A stretch of 64,000 bases of DNA, taken from positions 354,872 to 418,871 of the forward strand of contig NZ_JACIEF010000001.1 in assembly GCF_014196715.1 (NCBI RefSeq). Direction: 5' to 3'. Below are positions 17,480 through 26,800 of this stretch, piece by piece. Numbering within the stretch: position 1 is the first letter of the stretch; each line of letters opens with the position of its first letter. This DNA is from Pedobacter zeae (lineage in GTDB: Bacteria > Bacteroidota > Bacteroidia > Sphingobacteriales > Sphingobacteriaceae). Made by a program: the position numbers and the translations under genes. The notes beneath the pieces are model-generated. The model was not told the origin of the DNA. It did not search any database and saw only the letters and a list, made by a program, of their open reading frames with translations.

Positions 17480-18610
17480 TTATAGCTTATTGCCTAATAT
17501 TTTAACCATTTTGTTTTTCCACTCGTAAAATTCACCACTAATAATCTTCTCCCTGGCCTGTTTTACTAACCAAAGATAGAAATGCAGGTTATGCAAGGTA
17601 GCAATTTGTGCGCCAAGCATCTCATTGCTGTGCACCAAATGCCTTAAATAAGCTTTACTGGTTACCTGGTCGGCATGCAGGTCGCTCTCGGCATCCAACG
17701 GCGAAAAATCGTTTTCCCACTTCTTGTTCCTGATGTTGATGATCCCGTTTCTGGTAAAAAGCATCCCGTTTCTTGCATTTCTGGTAGGCATTACACAGTC
17801 GAACATATCCACACCTAATGCAATGTTTTCCAGGATATTGATGGGTGTACCCACACCCATTAGATAACGTGGTTTTTCTGCCGGTAATATGTCGCACACT
17901 ACTTCTGTCATTGCGTACATCTCTTCTGCAGGCTCGCCAACCGATAAGCCGCCAATGGCATTGCCTTCACGGCCCATGCTGGCAATAAATTCTGCAGATT
18001 TAATCCGCAGATCTTTATATACTGAACCCTGTACGATAGGAAACAGCGTTTGGTCGAAACCGTATTTGGGTTCTGTTGAGTCAAAACGCTCACAGCAGCG
18101 TTTTAACCAACGGTGTGTCATTTTTATCGATTGCGCCGCATAAGCATAATCGCAGGGGTATGGCGTACATTCATCAAATGCCATAATGATATCTGCACCA
18201 ATGGTACGCTGGATATCCATGGCGTATTCCGGAGTGAAAAGGTGTTTAGAGCCGTCGATATGGGAGTGAAAAGTAACGCCTTCCTCCTTGATTTTACGCA
18301 CTTTACTTAAAGAATATACCTGGTAACCACCACTATCGGTTAATATCGGGCGGTCCCAGCCGATAAACTGATGTAATCCCCCTGCTTTTTCCAAGGTATC
18401 AAGGCCCGGCCTTAAATAAAGGTGATAAGTATTTCCCAGAATGATTTTTGCGTCGATATCATCTTTAAGTTCGCGCTGGTGCACGGCTTTTACCGTTCCG
18501 GCAGTGCCCACAGGCATAAAAATAGGGGTTTGTATTTCACCATGAGCGGTTGTTACCGTCCCGGCCCTGGCTTTTGATAATGGATCGTTAGCCTGTAAAC
18601 TAAATTTCAT
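17480..18610 (-). CDS. tgt: tRNA-guanine transglycosylase (queuosine), without the zinc cysteines
   Basis: Tgt exchanges G34 of tRNAs with GUN anticodons for preQ1, a step in queuosine synthesis. The 376-residue length and the catalytic parts are normal: SGGYQVYSLSKVRKI with D92 just before, AFDECTPYP with D146, GGLSVGEP, and the nucleophile D271 in VDMFDCVMPTRNARNG. The oddity is the zinc site. Canonical bacterial Tgt has CxCxxC about 24 residues before a histidine (HNL). Here residues 309-316 read SDLHADQV with no cysteine, although YLRHL, SNEMLGAQIATLHNL and the histidine H340 remain. This may be a lineage trait. It heads the tgt-lptF/G-eamA operon. Confidence 0.96.
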   Translation of the reverse strand: MKFSLQANDPLSKARAGTVTTAHGEIQTPIFMPVGTAGTVKAVHQRELKDDIDAKIILGNTYHLYLRPGLDTLEKAGGLHQFIGWDRPILTDSGGYQVYSLSKVRKIKEEGVTFHSHIDGSKHLFTPEYAMDIQRTIGADIIMAFDECTPYPCDYAYAAQSIKMTHRWLKRCCERFDSTEPKYGFDQTLFPIVQGSVYKDLRIKSAEFIASMGREGNAIGGLSVGEPAEEMYAMTEVVCDILPAEKPRYLMGVGTPINILENIALGVDMFDCVMPTRNARNGMLFTRNGIINIRNKKWENDFSPLDAESDLHADQVTSKAYLRHLVHSNEMLGAQIATLHNLHFYLWLVKQAREKIISGEFYEWKNKMVKILGNKL

Positions 18611-18743
18611 AATGTGTTTTTACTCGTCAAAAATCTGCCAAAAATAGCAAAAATTGAGGGCATTATTTTGTTTAATTTTTTATCCACATAAAAGTGTTTT
18701 ACAGATTAAAAATGAGAAATTTGCGCCTGTTTATTTTACCATC

Positions 18744-19871
18744 GTGATCGTAACCCCACTTGAAATTATCCTGCTCTCGATATTGGCTTTTTGCCTTTTG
18801 GTTCAACTCTATTATGTCCTTTTTGTTCACCTGAAACTGGCCAGGGTGGCGATTGAAGAGGTGCCGTTATCGGCACGTAAGCCCATAAGTGTTATTGTAT
18901 GTGCGAGGAATGAAATTGTAAATTTAGAACAGTATCTTCCTTCGTTATTTAGCCAGAATTACCCTGAATTTGAGGTGGTTGTGGTTAATGATCGCTCCTG
19001 GGATGGTACCGGCGAGTTTTTAGAACAATTGGAGAAGAAGTATTCCAGGCTCAAAGTGGTTAAGATTTTAGACAATGATAAGTTTATTGCCGGCAAAAAG
19101 TTTGCCGTAACCATGGGGATAAAGGCTGCCAAATATGATTGGCTGGTTTTCACCGATGCCGATTGTATACCTGCTTCTGAACACTGGCTAATGGATATGC
19201 AGCAGCCGGCCGATGAAAACACAGAAATTGTATTGGGGTATTCTCCTTATATGAAAAAACGAACCCTTTTAAATGCGCTGATCCGGTTTGAAACCTTTTT
19301 TACAGCAGTAAATTACCTGTCATTTGCATTAAAAGGGATGCCGTATATGGGGGTAGGGCGAAATATGGCTTACAAAAAATCGCTTTTTTTTAAGAATAAA
19401 GGCTTTGCTGCACACATGCACATTCCATCCGGTGACGACGATTTATTTGTAAATGCACACGCAACTAAATACAATACGGAAATCCGTTTACATCGCGACA
19501 GTCATGTTTGGAGCGAACCAAATAAAACCTGGCGTGGTTACCTGAGACAGAAGAAGAGGCATTTTGGAGCGGGTAAACTTTATAAACCCAAGCATAAATT
19601 TATTTTGAGCCTGCAGATCGTATTCCAGTTTTTGTTTTATGGCTTTTTTGCTGTATGTATGTTTTTTAGCCGTGAGTCACAATATATAGCCTTGGGGATA
19701 TTGGCATTAAGTATTCTCATCAGGTGTTTCATCTATCCAAAGCTACTGAAAAGGTTAAGCTATGGCGATTTGCGTTGGTGGTTCCCGATTTTAGATATAC
19801 TTTTGTTTGTATTTTTAACCCTGAATGGATTTTTAGCCCTTTTTGGTAAGAAAAAAGTAAACTGGAAATAA
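18744..19871 (+). CDS. Family 2 glycosyltransferase, membrane-associated
   Basis: A GT-A fold glycosyltransferase (375 residues) with one N-terminal membrane helix (LEIILLSILAFCLLVQLYYV), a cytosolic catalytic domain and two or three C-terminal helices after residue 270. Motifs: SVIVCARNE and VVVVNDRSWDGT (nucleotide-sugar binding), FTDADCIPAS (DxD metal site), PSGDDDLFVN and RQKKRHFGAG (a QxxRW-like region). It likely makes a surface glycan or glycolipid. The start is chosen at GTG 18744 because it puts the membrane helix at the N-terminus; the frame extends upstream to a TTG at 18654, but that part (RALFCLIFYPHKS) does not look like protein. It is divergent from tgt and lies 25 bp before rsmG. 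Confidence 0.88.
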   Translation: MIVTPLEIILLSILAFCLLVQLYYVLFVHLKLARVAIEEVPLSARKPISVIVCARNEIVNLEQYLPSLFSQNYPEFEVVVVNDRSWDGTGEFLEQLEKKYSRLKVVKILDNDKFIAGKKFAVTMGIKAAKYDWLVFTDADCIPASEHWLMDMQQPADENTEIVLGYSPYMKKRTLLNALIRFETFFTAVNYLSFALKGMPYMGVGRNMAYKKSLFFKNKGFAAHMHIPSGDDDLFVNAHATKYNTEIRLHRDSHVWSEPNKTWRGYLRQKKRHFGAGKLYKPKHKFILSLQIVFQFLFYGFFAVCMFFSRESQYIALGILALSILIRCFIYPKLLKRLSYGDLRWWFPILDILLFVFLTLNGFLALFGKKKVNWK

Positions 19872-19896
19872 TCAATAATCCTTTAGAGATCATAAT

Positions 19897-20532
19897 ATGC
19901 CTGATGTAAAGCCCGATATCATTTTAAAATATTTCCCTGATTTAAGCGAAAAACAAATGGCGCAGTTTTCAAAGCTGTTCGAATTGTATAGCTTTTGGAA
20001 TGCGCAGATCAATGTAATTTCGAGAAAAGATATTGAAGAGTTATATGAGCGCCACGTATTGCATTCGTTAGGAATCGCTAAGGTGTGTACTTTTAAAGCC
20101 GGCGAATCTGTATTGGATGTGGGCACAGGTGGTGGTTTTCCAGGTGTTCCCTTGGCCATTTTATTTCCTGATACGCAATTTTACCTGGTAGACTCTATCG
20201 GGAAAAAAATTAAAGTGGTAAAGGAAGTGGCTGCGGCATTAGGTTTAAAGAATTTAAGAGCCGATCATTTAAGGGCCGAACAGGTTAAAGAAAAGTTTAA
20301 TTTCGTGGTTTCACGGGCAGTTACCCGTTTAGGTGAGTTTTATCCCTGGATACAAGGTAAATTTAAAAAAGAATCGATTAACGCCATTCCGAATGGGATC
20401 CTGTATTTAAAAGGTGGCGATTTGGCTGAAGAAATCAAAGAATCTAAACTGAAAGCAGAACTATATCCGCTTTCAGCTTATTTTGAAGAAGATTTCTTCG
20501 AAACCAAGTATGTGGTTTACGTACCGCAGTAA
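19897..20532 (+). CDS. rsmG: 16S rRNA (guanine527-N7)-methyltransferase
   Basis: RsmG (GidB) methylates G527 of 16S rRNA with S-adenosylmethionine; its loss gives low-level streptomycin resistance. The 211-residue protein has the family N-terminus (LSEKQMAQFSKLFELYSFWNAQINVISRKD), the SAM-binding motif VLDVGTGGGFPGVPLAILFP (near 69-88), DSIGKKIKVV, and VVSRAVTRLGEFYPWI. It follows the glycosyltransferase gene by 25 bp and probably shares its transcript. Its stop codon abuts the stop codon of the convergent M56 gene with no spacer. Confidence 0.96.
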   Translation: MPDVKPDIILKYFPDLSEKQMAQFSKLFELYSFWNAQINVISRKDIEELYERHVLHSLGIAKVCTFKAGESVLDVGTGGGFPGVPLAILFPDTQFYLVDSIGKKIKVVKEVAAALGLKNLRADHLRAEQVKEKFNFVVSRAVTRLGEFYPWIQGKFKKESINAIPNGILYLKGGDLAEEIKESKLKAELYPLSAYFEEDFFETKYVVYVPQ

Positions 20533-21936
20533 TTATTGTTTTTTGCTGGGCTGACCCACCACGATAACTTCTTCGATCTTTATTCCTTTTACCTTTTTAA
20601 CGGGAATTGTACTTTTATTGCCTGTACTTGGGTAGCCAACAACAGTTACAGGTTTTAAATCCTTTTGTTCTGCCGGTGAGGTACTTGTAATAGATTGTGC
20701 CTTATTATCATCATTGGTTACGGCAATACCGGTAATTGTTTCACTGTCATTTCCGCTTTTGGCTGGCTTTGGTTCAACCGGTGGCGGCGGTGGTGCCGGC
20801 ATGTCCTTTTTATCTTTTTTTACAATAGGAAGAGGGAAGCGAACCTCATTAACTTTCGGTTGACCAGGTTTTTTTGATTTTAAAGGGCCAGGAGCTGGTG
20901 GCGGTGGTGGTAATCTTTTATGATCAGTAACGATAAGTGGTTCATTTATCGTGATTTCCTTAACTTTTTTAGATTTTATTTGGCCCGGTTCTTTAGGTGG
21001 GGATGGTGGTAAGTTCTTCTTGGCGGCTTTTTTCTTGGTGGTGTCTTGGAAAACGATGGCTAAACTTTCCTTTTTTTGCCCAAGTTGGATGGTCGCATAA
21101 TCTTTTGTGAATGCCATCGTAGACAGGCATAGCATCAATCCGGTTAGCGGAAGGATAAACAACAATTTGAGCCTGGCCCATTTTGCCGATTTTTTTTGAT
21201 TTAACATACTTATTCTGTTTTTTAATAATGACGAATTAAAAAAATGATTGGTTAGGCTAACTTTTTGATTATCATACGAGTTTTGGATCAGAAACATGGC
21301 ATACTCGTATTTGGCAATATCTTTATTGGTAGTTACTTCGTCTGCCAGGTATTCGTGGATGAGCTTAATATCGTTCTTGATGAGATAGGCTATTGGATTA
21401 AACCAGCTGGAAATCTGGATCATTTCAAATAAAAGAATATCTACACTATGTTTTTGCCTGATATGAACCATTTCATGTTTTAAAATGGTTGTTTTCTGAT
21501 CAAGTTCGGGATCGATAAACAGGAAATTGAAAAACGAAAAGGCCATTTTGGAGTTTTTGATCTCGATTAGGGTAATACGGTTTTCTTTAATCTTTGTAGC
21601 TTTACGGATCATGCTTTGAAGCTTGTGTAATCCCAGGCAAATTTTTAAAATGAAAACCAGTGAGATGATGGCATACAATAACAACAAGCCATTTTCAAGG
21701 GTAAAAAGTGATGGCGTTTCCGGAGTTCCGGTAAATGTTGCATAACTGATTACGACTTCTTTTTTTAGAAAGCCGAGTTGAAAAAACGGGAGTATAAAAG
21801 CCAGTATTGAGCTGAAAATGAGGTAATACCGGTTTAAGGCGTAAAAAGTATCATGGTGGAGGAACAACCTATAAAACCCATAAAACATGACGAGGTATAG
21901 ATTGGCTTCGAGTAAGTAATATAACCAGTTCATCAC
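20533..21936 (-). CDS. BlaR1-like M56 membrane metallopeptidase with proline-rich repeats
   Basis: A 467-residue membrane peptidase of the BlaR1/MecR1 type. Hydrophobic helices lie near 4-22, 36-54, 82-102 and 262-280. The zinc site is HEMVH at 154-158 with E195 in IHEYLADE as probable third ligand. Family members sense an external signal and cleave the partner repressor BlaI. There is no penicillin-binding sensor domain. Instead the C-terminal 170 residues contain about three proline-rich repeats (LPPSPPKEPG, LPPPPPAPGP, MPAPPPPPVEP) and two VVG words, VTVVGYPS near 430 and EEVIVVGQPS near 455, that resemble the EVVVVGYG segment of TonB-dependent receptors. Its start overlaps the end of blaI by 4 bp. 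Confidence 0.92.
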   Translation of the reverse strand: MMNWLYYLLEANLYLVMFYGFYRLFLHHDTFYALNRYYLIFSSILAFILPFFQLGFLKKEVVISYATFTGTPETPSLFTLENGLLLLYAIISLVFILKICLGLHKLQSMIRKATKIKENRITLIEIKNSKMAFSFFNFLFIDPELDQKTTILKHEMVHIRQKHSVDILLFEMIQISSWFNPIAYLIKNDIKLIHEYLADEVTTNKDIAKYEYAMFLIQNSYDNQKVSLTNHFFNSSLLKNRISMLNQKKSAKWARLKLLFILPLTGLMLCLSTMAFTKDYATIQLGQKKESLAIVFQDTTKKKAAKKNLPPSPPKEPGQIKSKKVKEITINEPLIVTDHKRLPPPPPAPGPLKSKKPGQPKVNEVRFPLPIVKKDKKDMPAPPPPPVEPKPAKSGNDSETITGIAVTNDDNKAQSITSTSPAEQKDLKPVTVVGYPSTGNKSTIPVKKVKGIKIEEVIVVGQPSKKQ

Positions 21937-22304
21937 TTGTTGTTTTTAAGTTTTTCTGCCAATTGGATAATTTCATCGAGTTCTTTGGTACTCATACTTT
22001 TTTCTTTTACCAGGAACGAAACCAGGCTTTCATACGAGTTTTCGAAATAATTGTTCATTACTTTATTTAAAGCAAAGCGTTTATAATCAGTTTCTTTTAC
22101 AATAGGGAAGTAGATGTAGGTATTGCCAATGGCCTTATGATCGACAAAGCCTTTTCCTTCCAAAACCCTGATTACGGTAGAAACCGTGTTGTAAGCGGGT
22201 TTAGGCTCGTTCATTTTTTCAATTACATCCTTTACCAAGGCTTCGCCCATTTCCCAAAGGATGAGCATAATCTGTTCTTCTGCTTTTGTAAGTTCTTTAA
22301 TCAT
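21933..22304 (-). CDS. BlaI/MecI family transcriptional repressor
   Basis: A 123-residue winged-helix repressor. LTKAEEQIMLILWEMGEALVKDVIE starts the DNA-binding domain; YNTVSTVIRVLEGKGFVDHK is the recognition helix and wing, and the C-terminal half forms the dimer helices. In known pairs the M56 partner cleaves this half. The frame extends 19 codons further upstream, but the ATG at 22304 gives the normal family start and the extra part would overlap the operator sites. The gene is directly upstream of and overlaps the M56 gene, so repressor and protease are made together. Four ACTAT-type palindromes in front of it point to autoregulation. Confidence 0.95.
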   Translation of the reverse strand: MIKELTKAEEQIMLILWEMGEALVKDVIEKMNEPKPAYNTVSTVIRVLEGKGFVDHKAIGNTYIYFPIVKETDYKRFALNKVMNNYFENSYESLVSFLVKEKSMSTKELDEIIQLAEKLKNNK

Positions 22305-22308
22305 AGTA

Positions 22309-22398
22309 ACTATTTTTATAGTTTGCTTAAATGAAGTTAATACTATAAAACTAGTTTTCAAACTATTTTTATAGTATTTGTTTTAACTATTTGATAGT
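22309..22398. promoter_or_regulatory. Four operator-like palindromes in front of the blaI-like gene
   Basis: The 14-bp palindrome ACTATTTTTATAGT occurs twice, at 22309..22322 (4 bp upstream of the start codon) and 22362..22375. A third site, ACTATTTGATAGT, lies at 22386..22398, and an imperfect one, ACTATAAAACTAGT, at 22342..22355. Such dyads in front of a BlaI-family gene are most simply its own operators. The spacing (33, 20 and 24 bp between starts) could let several dimers cover the promoter. Confidence 0.75.
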
Positions 22399-22435
22399 CA
22401 GTGTTTTATTTTTTTAATAAATGGGATGGTATAAA

Positions 22436-22461
22436 AAAACCTGCCGGTTAGGGCAGGTTTT
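22436..22461 (-). terminator. Intrinsic terminator after the M28 peptidase gene
   Basis: AAAACCTGCC pairs perfectly with GGCAGGTTTT around a 6-nt loop. Read on the minus strand it lies 32 bp after the M28 stop codon and ends in a U run. Confidence 0.88.
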
Positions 22462-22492
22462 AATCTCTTTATAGCGGATGGAGAAGTAGTAA

Positions 22493-23467
22493 TTAAAACT
22501 TCTGTGATTTTTGAGGATTGTCCATCATAATCATCTTGTCTTTAAGTAATTGCTGTAAACCCGATTGCGCATCAATGCGTTTTACCACATCTAAAACGGC
22601 CTCGGCGGCTTTACTAAAAAATGCAGGGGTAATGCTGTTGTACTCGTCGGTTGCTTTGTGGTAATCTTTATGGTCTTCAACACCGAAATACAGGAAGGGA
22701 ATATTTTTAGCGTTAAATGCACCCTGATCGCTCTGGTTGGTCCAGTCGTCGTGGCCCTGTTTGGGGTCGTCATGACCAAAAAGAACTTTGATATTGGTTC
22801 GGGTCGTATCTACATATTTCTTTAAATCAGGATGTTTGAATGTTCCGCATACATATAGTTCGCCTTTATCACTGTGGCTGATCATATCCATATTGAGATC
22901 GATCGCAATGGTATTAATGTTCACCGGCGGATTGCCTACAAATGCTTTCGCGCCTTGTAAGCCCATTTCTTCTGCATCAAACGCAGCAAAAATTATGGTG
23001 TTGGTGGGTTTGTGTTTGGCAAAGTAAGCTGCAATTTTTAACAATCCGGCTGTACCCGAAGCATTATCGTCGGCACCATTAAAAACCTCGTCTTTAATCA
23101 CACCTAAATGATCGTAATGAGCCGATACCACAATAACGTTGCTATTTTTACCGGGAATGTATCCAATAATATTGGTCCCGTTTATTTTTGAACCATTTCT
23201 GCCATTAAAAGTGAATTCCTGGGCATAGTTTACATGTTGAGGATAAGATTTTAGACCCAGCTTCAGAAAACGTTCAATAATATAGGTCCTGGCCATTTCT
23301 GCACCTTTGGTGCCCGTTTTCCTGCCCTGGTAAGCGTCTGAAGCCAGTACTTCAACGTCTTTAAGGAGTTGGGTGTCAAGCTTTTCATTGCTACTGGTGC
23401 TTTTGTTCTTCACTGATGAACAGCAGCTTAGCATCATGGCTAAGGGAAGGGCATATAGGATTTTCAT
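22493..23467 (-). CDS. M28 family zinc peptidase, lipoprotein
   Basis: A 324-residue exported aminopeptidase-type M28 enzyme. The N-terminus MKILYALPLAMMLSCCSS has a lipobox with the modified cysteine at about 15, so the enzyme should be lipid-anchored facing the periplasm or surface. The two-zinc site is visible: HYDHLG near 117-122, ADDNASGTAG with D133, FDAEEMGLQG with the catalytic and metal Glu at 166-167, NMDMISH and the late histidine in DHKDYHK. These enzymes trim N-terminal residues from peptides. It is upstream of the BlaI/M56 pair on the same strand but separated by a terminator, so it is a single-gene unit. Confidence 0.93.
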   Translation of the reverse strand: MKILYALPLAMMLSCCSSVKNKSTSSNEKLDTQLLKDVEVLASDAYQGRKTGTKGAEMARTYIIERFLKLGLKSYPQHVNYAQEFTFNGRNGSKINGTNIIGYIPGKNSNVIVVSAHYDHLGVIKDEVFNGADDNASGTAGLLKIAAYFAKHKPTNTIIFAAFDAEEMGLQGAKAFVGNPPVNINTIAIDLNMDMISHSDKGELYVCGTFKHPDLKKYVDTTRTNIKVLFGHDDPKQGHDDWTNQSDQGAFNAKNIPFLYFGVEDHKDYHKATDEYNSITPAFFSKAAEAVLDVVKRIDAQSGLQQLLKDKMIMMDNPQKSQKF

Positions 23468-23489
23468 ATTTTATGATTACAATAAGTAA

Positions 23490-23587
23490 AATCGTCTTTA
23501 CGGGGCGTCGTTTCGGCATTAAGCCATGTGAGAGAGCTGTTGATGCAGATTTCTCGACTGTATTACACTTCGCTCGAAAAGACGATT
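23490..23587. repeat. Palindromic intergenic element with 10-bp terminal arms
   Basis: AATCGTCTTT at 23490..23499 is the exact reverse complement of AAAGACGATT at 23578..23587, and weaker pairing inside (GAGAGCTG/CAGATTTCTC) makes one long imperfect hairpin. It occupies the first part of the 398-bp gap between the M28 gene and smc; no gene is seen in the gap. Confidence 0.65.
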
Positions 23588-23667
23588 ACCCGTCTAAAAT
23601 TTCCTAAAGATATTAATTATTAGGATATAGAACTGCAAACGCTGTTTTTTGTACTGTATTGCATTGC

Positions 23668-23755
23668 TAAACCTGCTGGAAGCAGCAGCCCGAGCTTTTC
23701 GCGAGGCTATAGTGTACAGCAGGACTGAAGGCCGACAAAAGCTGTTGCTTTCATT
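23668..23755 (+). repeat. Dispersed intergenic element, copy 2
   Basis: Starts at CTAAACCTGCTGGAAGCAGC and ends at GCTGTTGCTTTCATTTTC. The word order CTAAACCTG...AGCAGCCCG...AGCAGGACTG...TTGCTTTC parallels the tail of the tandem units at 37.5-38.2 kb and the copies near 59.0 and 60.4 kb. It fills most of the remaining gap before the 3' end of smc; 23756..23865 holds nothing I can identify. Confidence 0.55.
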
Positions 23756-23865
23756 TTCAAATTAAAAAAATTGCTAATAAAAGATTGCTTGGTCTAAAAT
23801 TGAGGTGTGCTATTGTAACCCCTTAGGCTTCACCGGTTTTTAAAACCTGCAGGGCCTGGAATATG

Positions 23866-26800
23866 CTATGCCGCCACTTCCCTTAAATCGACAGCCACGA
23901 CCCTCGAAACGCCTTGCTCTACCATGGTTACACCATAAATAATATCGGTACTGGCAATGGTACGTTTGTTATGTGATACAATGATAAACTGCGACTGATC
24001 TGAGAATTTGCGGATAATATTGTTGAATTTATCGATGTTGGTATCATCCAATGGGGCATCAACCTCGTCGAAAATACAGAAAGGCGCAGGTTTTAACAGG
24101 TAAAGTGAAAATAACAGGGCGGTAGCGGTTAGCGTTTTTTCACCACCCGATAATTGATTGATCGATAATGGCCTTTTACCCTTCGGACGGGCCACTATGT
24201 CGATATCGGCCTCTAATGGATTGTTAATATCGGATAAAATCAGGTCGCAGCTGTCTTCCTCGTTAAACAAAGAACGGAATACCACGATAAAATGTTCGCG
24301 GGCCTGGGTAAAAGCCTGCATAAATTTATCTTTTGCGGTGTCGTCGATCTCTTTGATGGTTTGTAAAAGATCAGTTTTGGCTGCATTGAGATCTTTTTTC
24401 TGGTTCTGGATGAAGGTATAACGCTCTTCCATTTCTTTAAAGGCTTCCATCGCCATCGAGTTGATGGCCCCAAACTCATCCAGCTGGCGCTTCATCTTTT
24501 CTACTTTTTGACGGATCTCGAACTCGCTTTCCAGCGCTTCAATTTCATGCTCGGTTTCTAAAAGATCATTAATATCGATATTAAATTCGACTGCTAAACG
24601 CTCTTTTAGTGCATTTAAATCTATTTTTAAAGCATTCTTTTTATCCTTGATCTCGGTTAACAGAAAATCGGTTTCTTCGCGGTTTTTACGGATATTGGTC
24701 AGGTCGTTTTCAACTTCGTTGATACTTCCTTTGCTCGTAAAATAAGCCTGTTCGGCTTCGGCAAGCGCTTTTTCCATTTCCTCACGTTGCTGGTACATTT
24801 CTAAGAGCGTATCATCGTTCAGATCGGTATGTTGTAACGTTGCGGTAATCTGGGTTAACGTTTCCTGTAACTCTTTGTCGTTTTGGGCAATACGTTTGTT
24901 CAACGCCTCCTCCTGTACGAAACGGTAATCTAAATCTTTTTCGAGGCCCGATAGTTTATTCTGTTGTTGGTGGAAACGGATATTGTCTTGATTGTACTTA
25001 CCTGCGCTTTCATTTACCTGGTCGGCAATTTCCTGATAATTAAGCTGTTGTTCCTGCAGGTTAACATGCGCTTCCTGCTGGTCTTTTTGCAGTTGAACGA
25101 GTGCAGGTAATTTTTCTGATAAGGCTTTTTCTATCGACACGATTTTTTGGGCAATATCGGTCTTGCGGTTTTCGCTGGTGGTGATAAATTCCTGGTATTG
25201 ATCGCGACGGGTCTGCACCGAAATGTGTTCGTTGTTTAAACGGTTCATTTCCTGCTGTAAAGCATTGATCTGATTGATTTTTGAAGCCTCTTTTAAGGCA
25301 AAAATATTGTCAGTTTCAACTTTTATAGCGGTATTATACTGGTTGATCAGTGATTCTGAGGCTTTAATTTCTTTAGCCAGGTTTTCTAAATTCTTGGCAC
25401 GGCCAATTCTTTTACCCTCAAATAAACCAACAGAACCACCCGATAAGGTGAATTTGGTCTGTGCGTACTTCCCGTTTTTTGCTAAAATGGTTAAACTATC
25501 GGTTGGTGTTTCTTTGAATAGGTTTTCCTGCTCGGCGATTGCAATATATACATTTTGTAAAAGCAGGTTGCAGAGCTGCTGGTATTTTTTGTCGACCTCA
25601 ATCACCGATAAAGCAGAAACTAAGCCTTCGTGTGTACCAATAAGCGGGTTTTTATCAGGAATATTTTCTAAAATAAAGAAATTTGCCCTTCCACGGCTGG
25701 CGTCGGTTAAAAGATTAATGGCCTGAACAGCATCGGTATATTTTTCGACCACGTAGTGGTTCATTACCGGTTCGAGGTAGTTTTCTATGGCAATCCGGTA
25801 ATCCTCGTTACAGAATAAGATGTCGGAAAGGAGCAGGGCACTTTTGGCAAAAGCATTGTTTTTCTTTAAAAAACGAATGGATTCCGGAAAACCCTCCAGG
25901 CTGTCGACCAACGATTTAGTCAGGTTATATTCGTTCTGCTTGGCATCTTTTTTACGGTTTTCGGCCGCTAATTTTTCCTTGTTCGAACTTAAGTTAATTT
26001 CCGAATCGGCCAATTTTTCTTTTAAGATTTCTTCAGCTTCAGTGAGGTTTTTAATATGGGACTGTTTTTCCCTAACCTGTATATCCAGCTCGGCCAAAGC
26101 ATGATCAAATGCTTTTAATTCTAAGGTTTTGGTTTCCGTATCATCAACATTCCGGTTGCTTTCCTGTACAAGGGCATCTTTTTGAATGTTTAAGATATCT
26201 ATTTCTTTTTGCGACTGATATACACTGTTCTGCAGTTCATTAACGGATCTGGTCAGGTTGTCAATTCTGTTTTTCTCCGTCTGTTGTTGTTCCCGCAAAG
26301 TGTCTAACGCAGATTTCAAGCTCTTCAGATCCGATTCCAGGCGGCTAAAAACAGCTGTTTCTGTGGCTACTTCTTCATTTAAACGCTTAATGTTGTATTT
26401 AATGTGGTTAACCTGGTTTTTATCTTTTTCGAGCTCGGCAGATAAACGTGTTTCCTTTTCCTGTAAAAAGCGCATCTGTTCGTTCTTTACTTTTTTCTCG
26501 CTCTCGTAGGCACGGATTTTGGAAACAAACTCATTTGTAGCTTTTTGTTGCACAGAAAGGTTTTTCTCCTGGCTGATGCTATCCAGCTTAAGCTTTTGCA
26601 GTTCGGCTTCGCCGGCATCAATTTTGGCGCTAAGTTCTGTACGGTTAACCTGTTGATTCTGCTCCTGTATTTCTAAGGCATTTAAATCGGTACGAAAGAA
26701 AGCAATACGATGGGTTGCCAATTGTACGCTCAATTCGCGGTATTGTTCTTTTAATTTATAATACCGTTCTGCTTTACGGGCCTGGTTTTCTAATGTTTTA

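Noticed and set aside
18654..18743. TTG-started N-terminal extension of the glycosyltransferase
   Set aside because: The extra 30 residues do not resemble a signal or membrane start and cover the expected promoter region; GTG 18744 places the membrane helix at the N-terminus.
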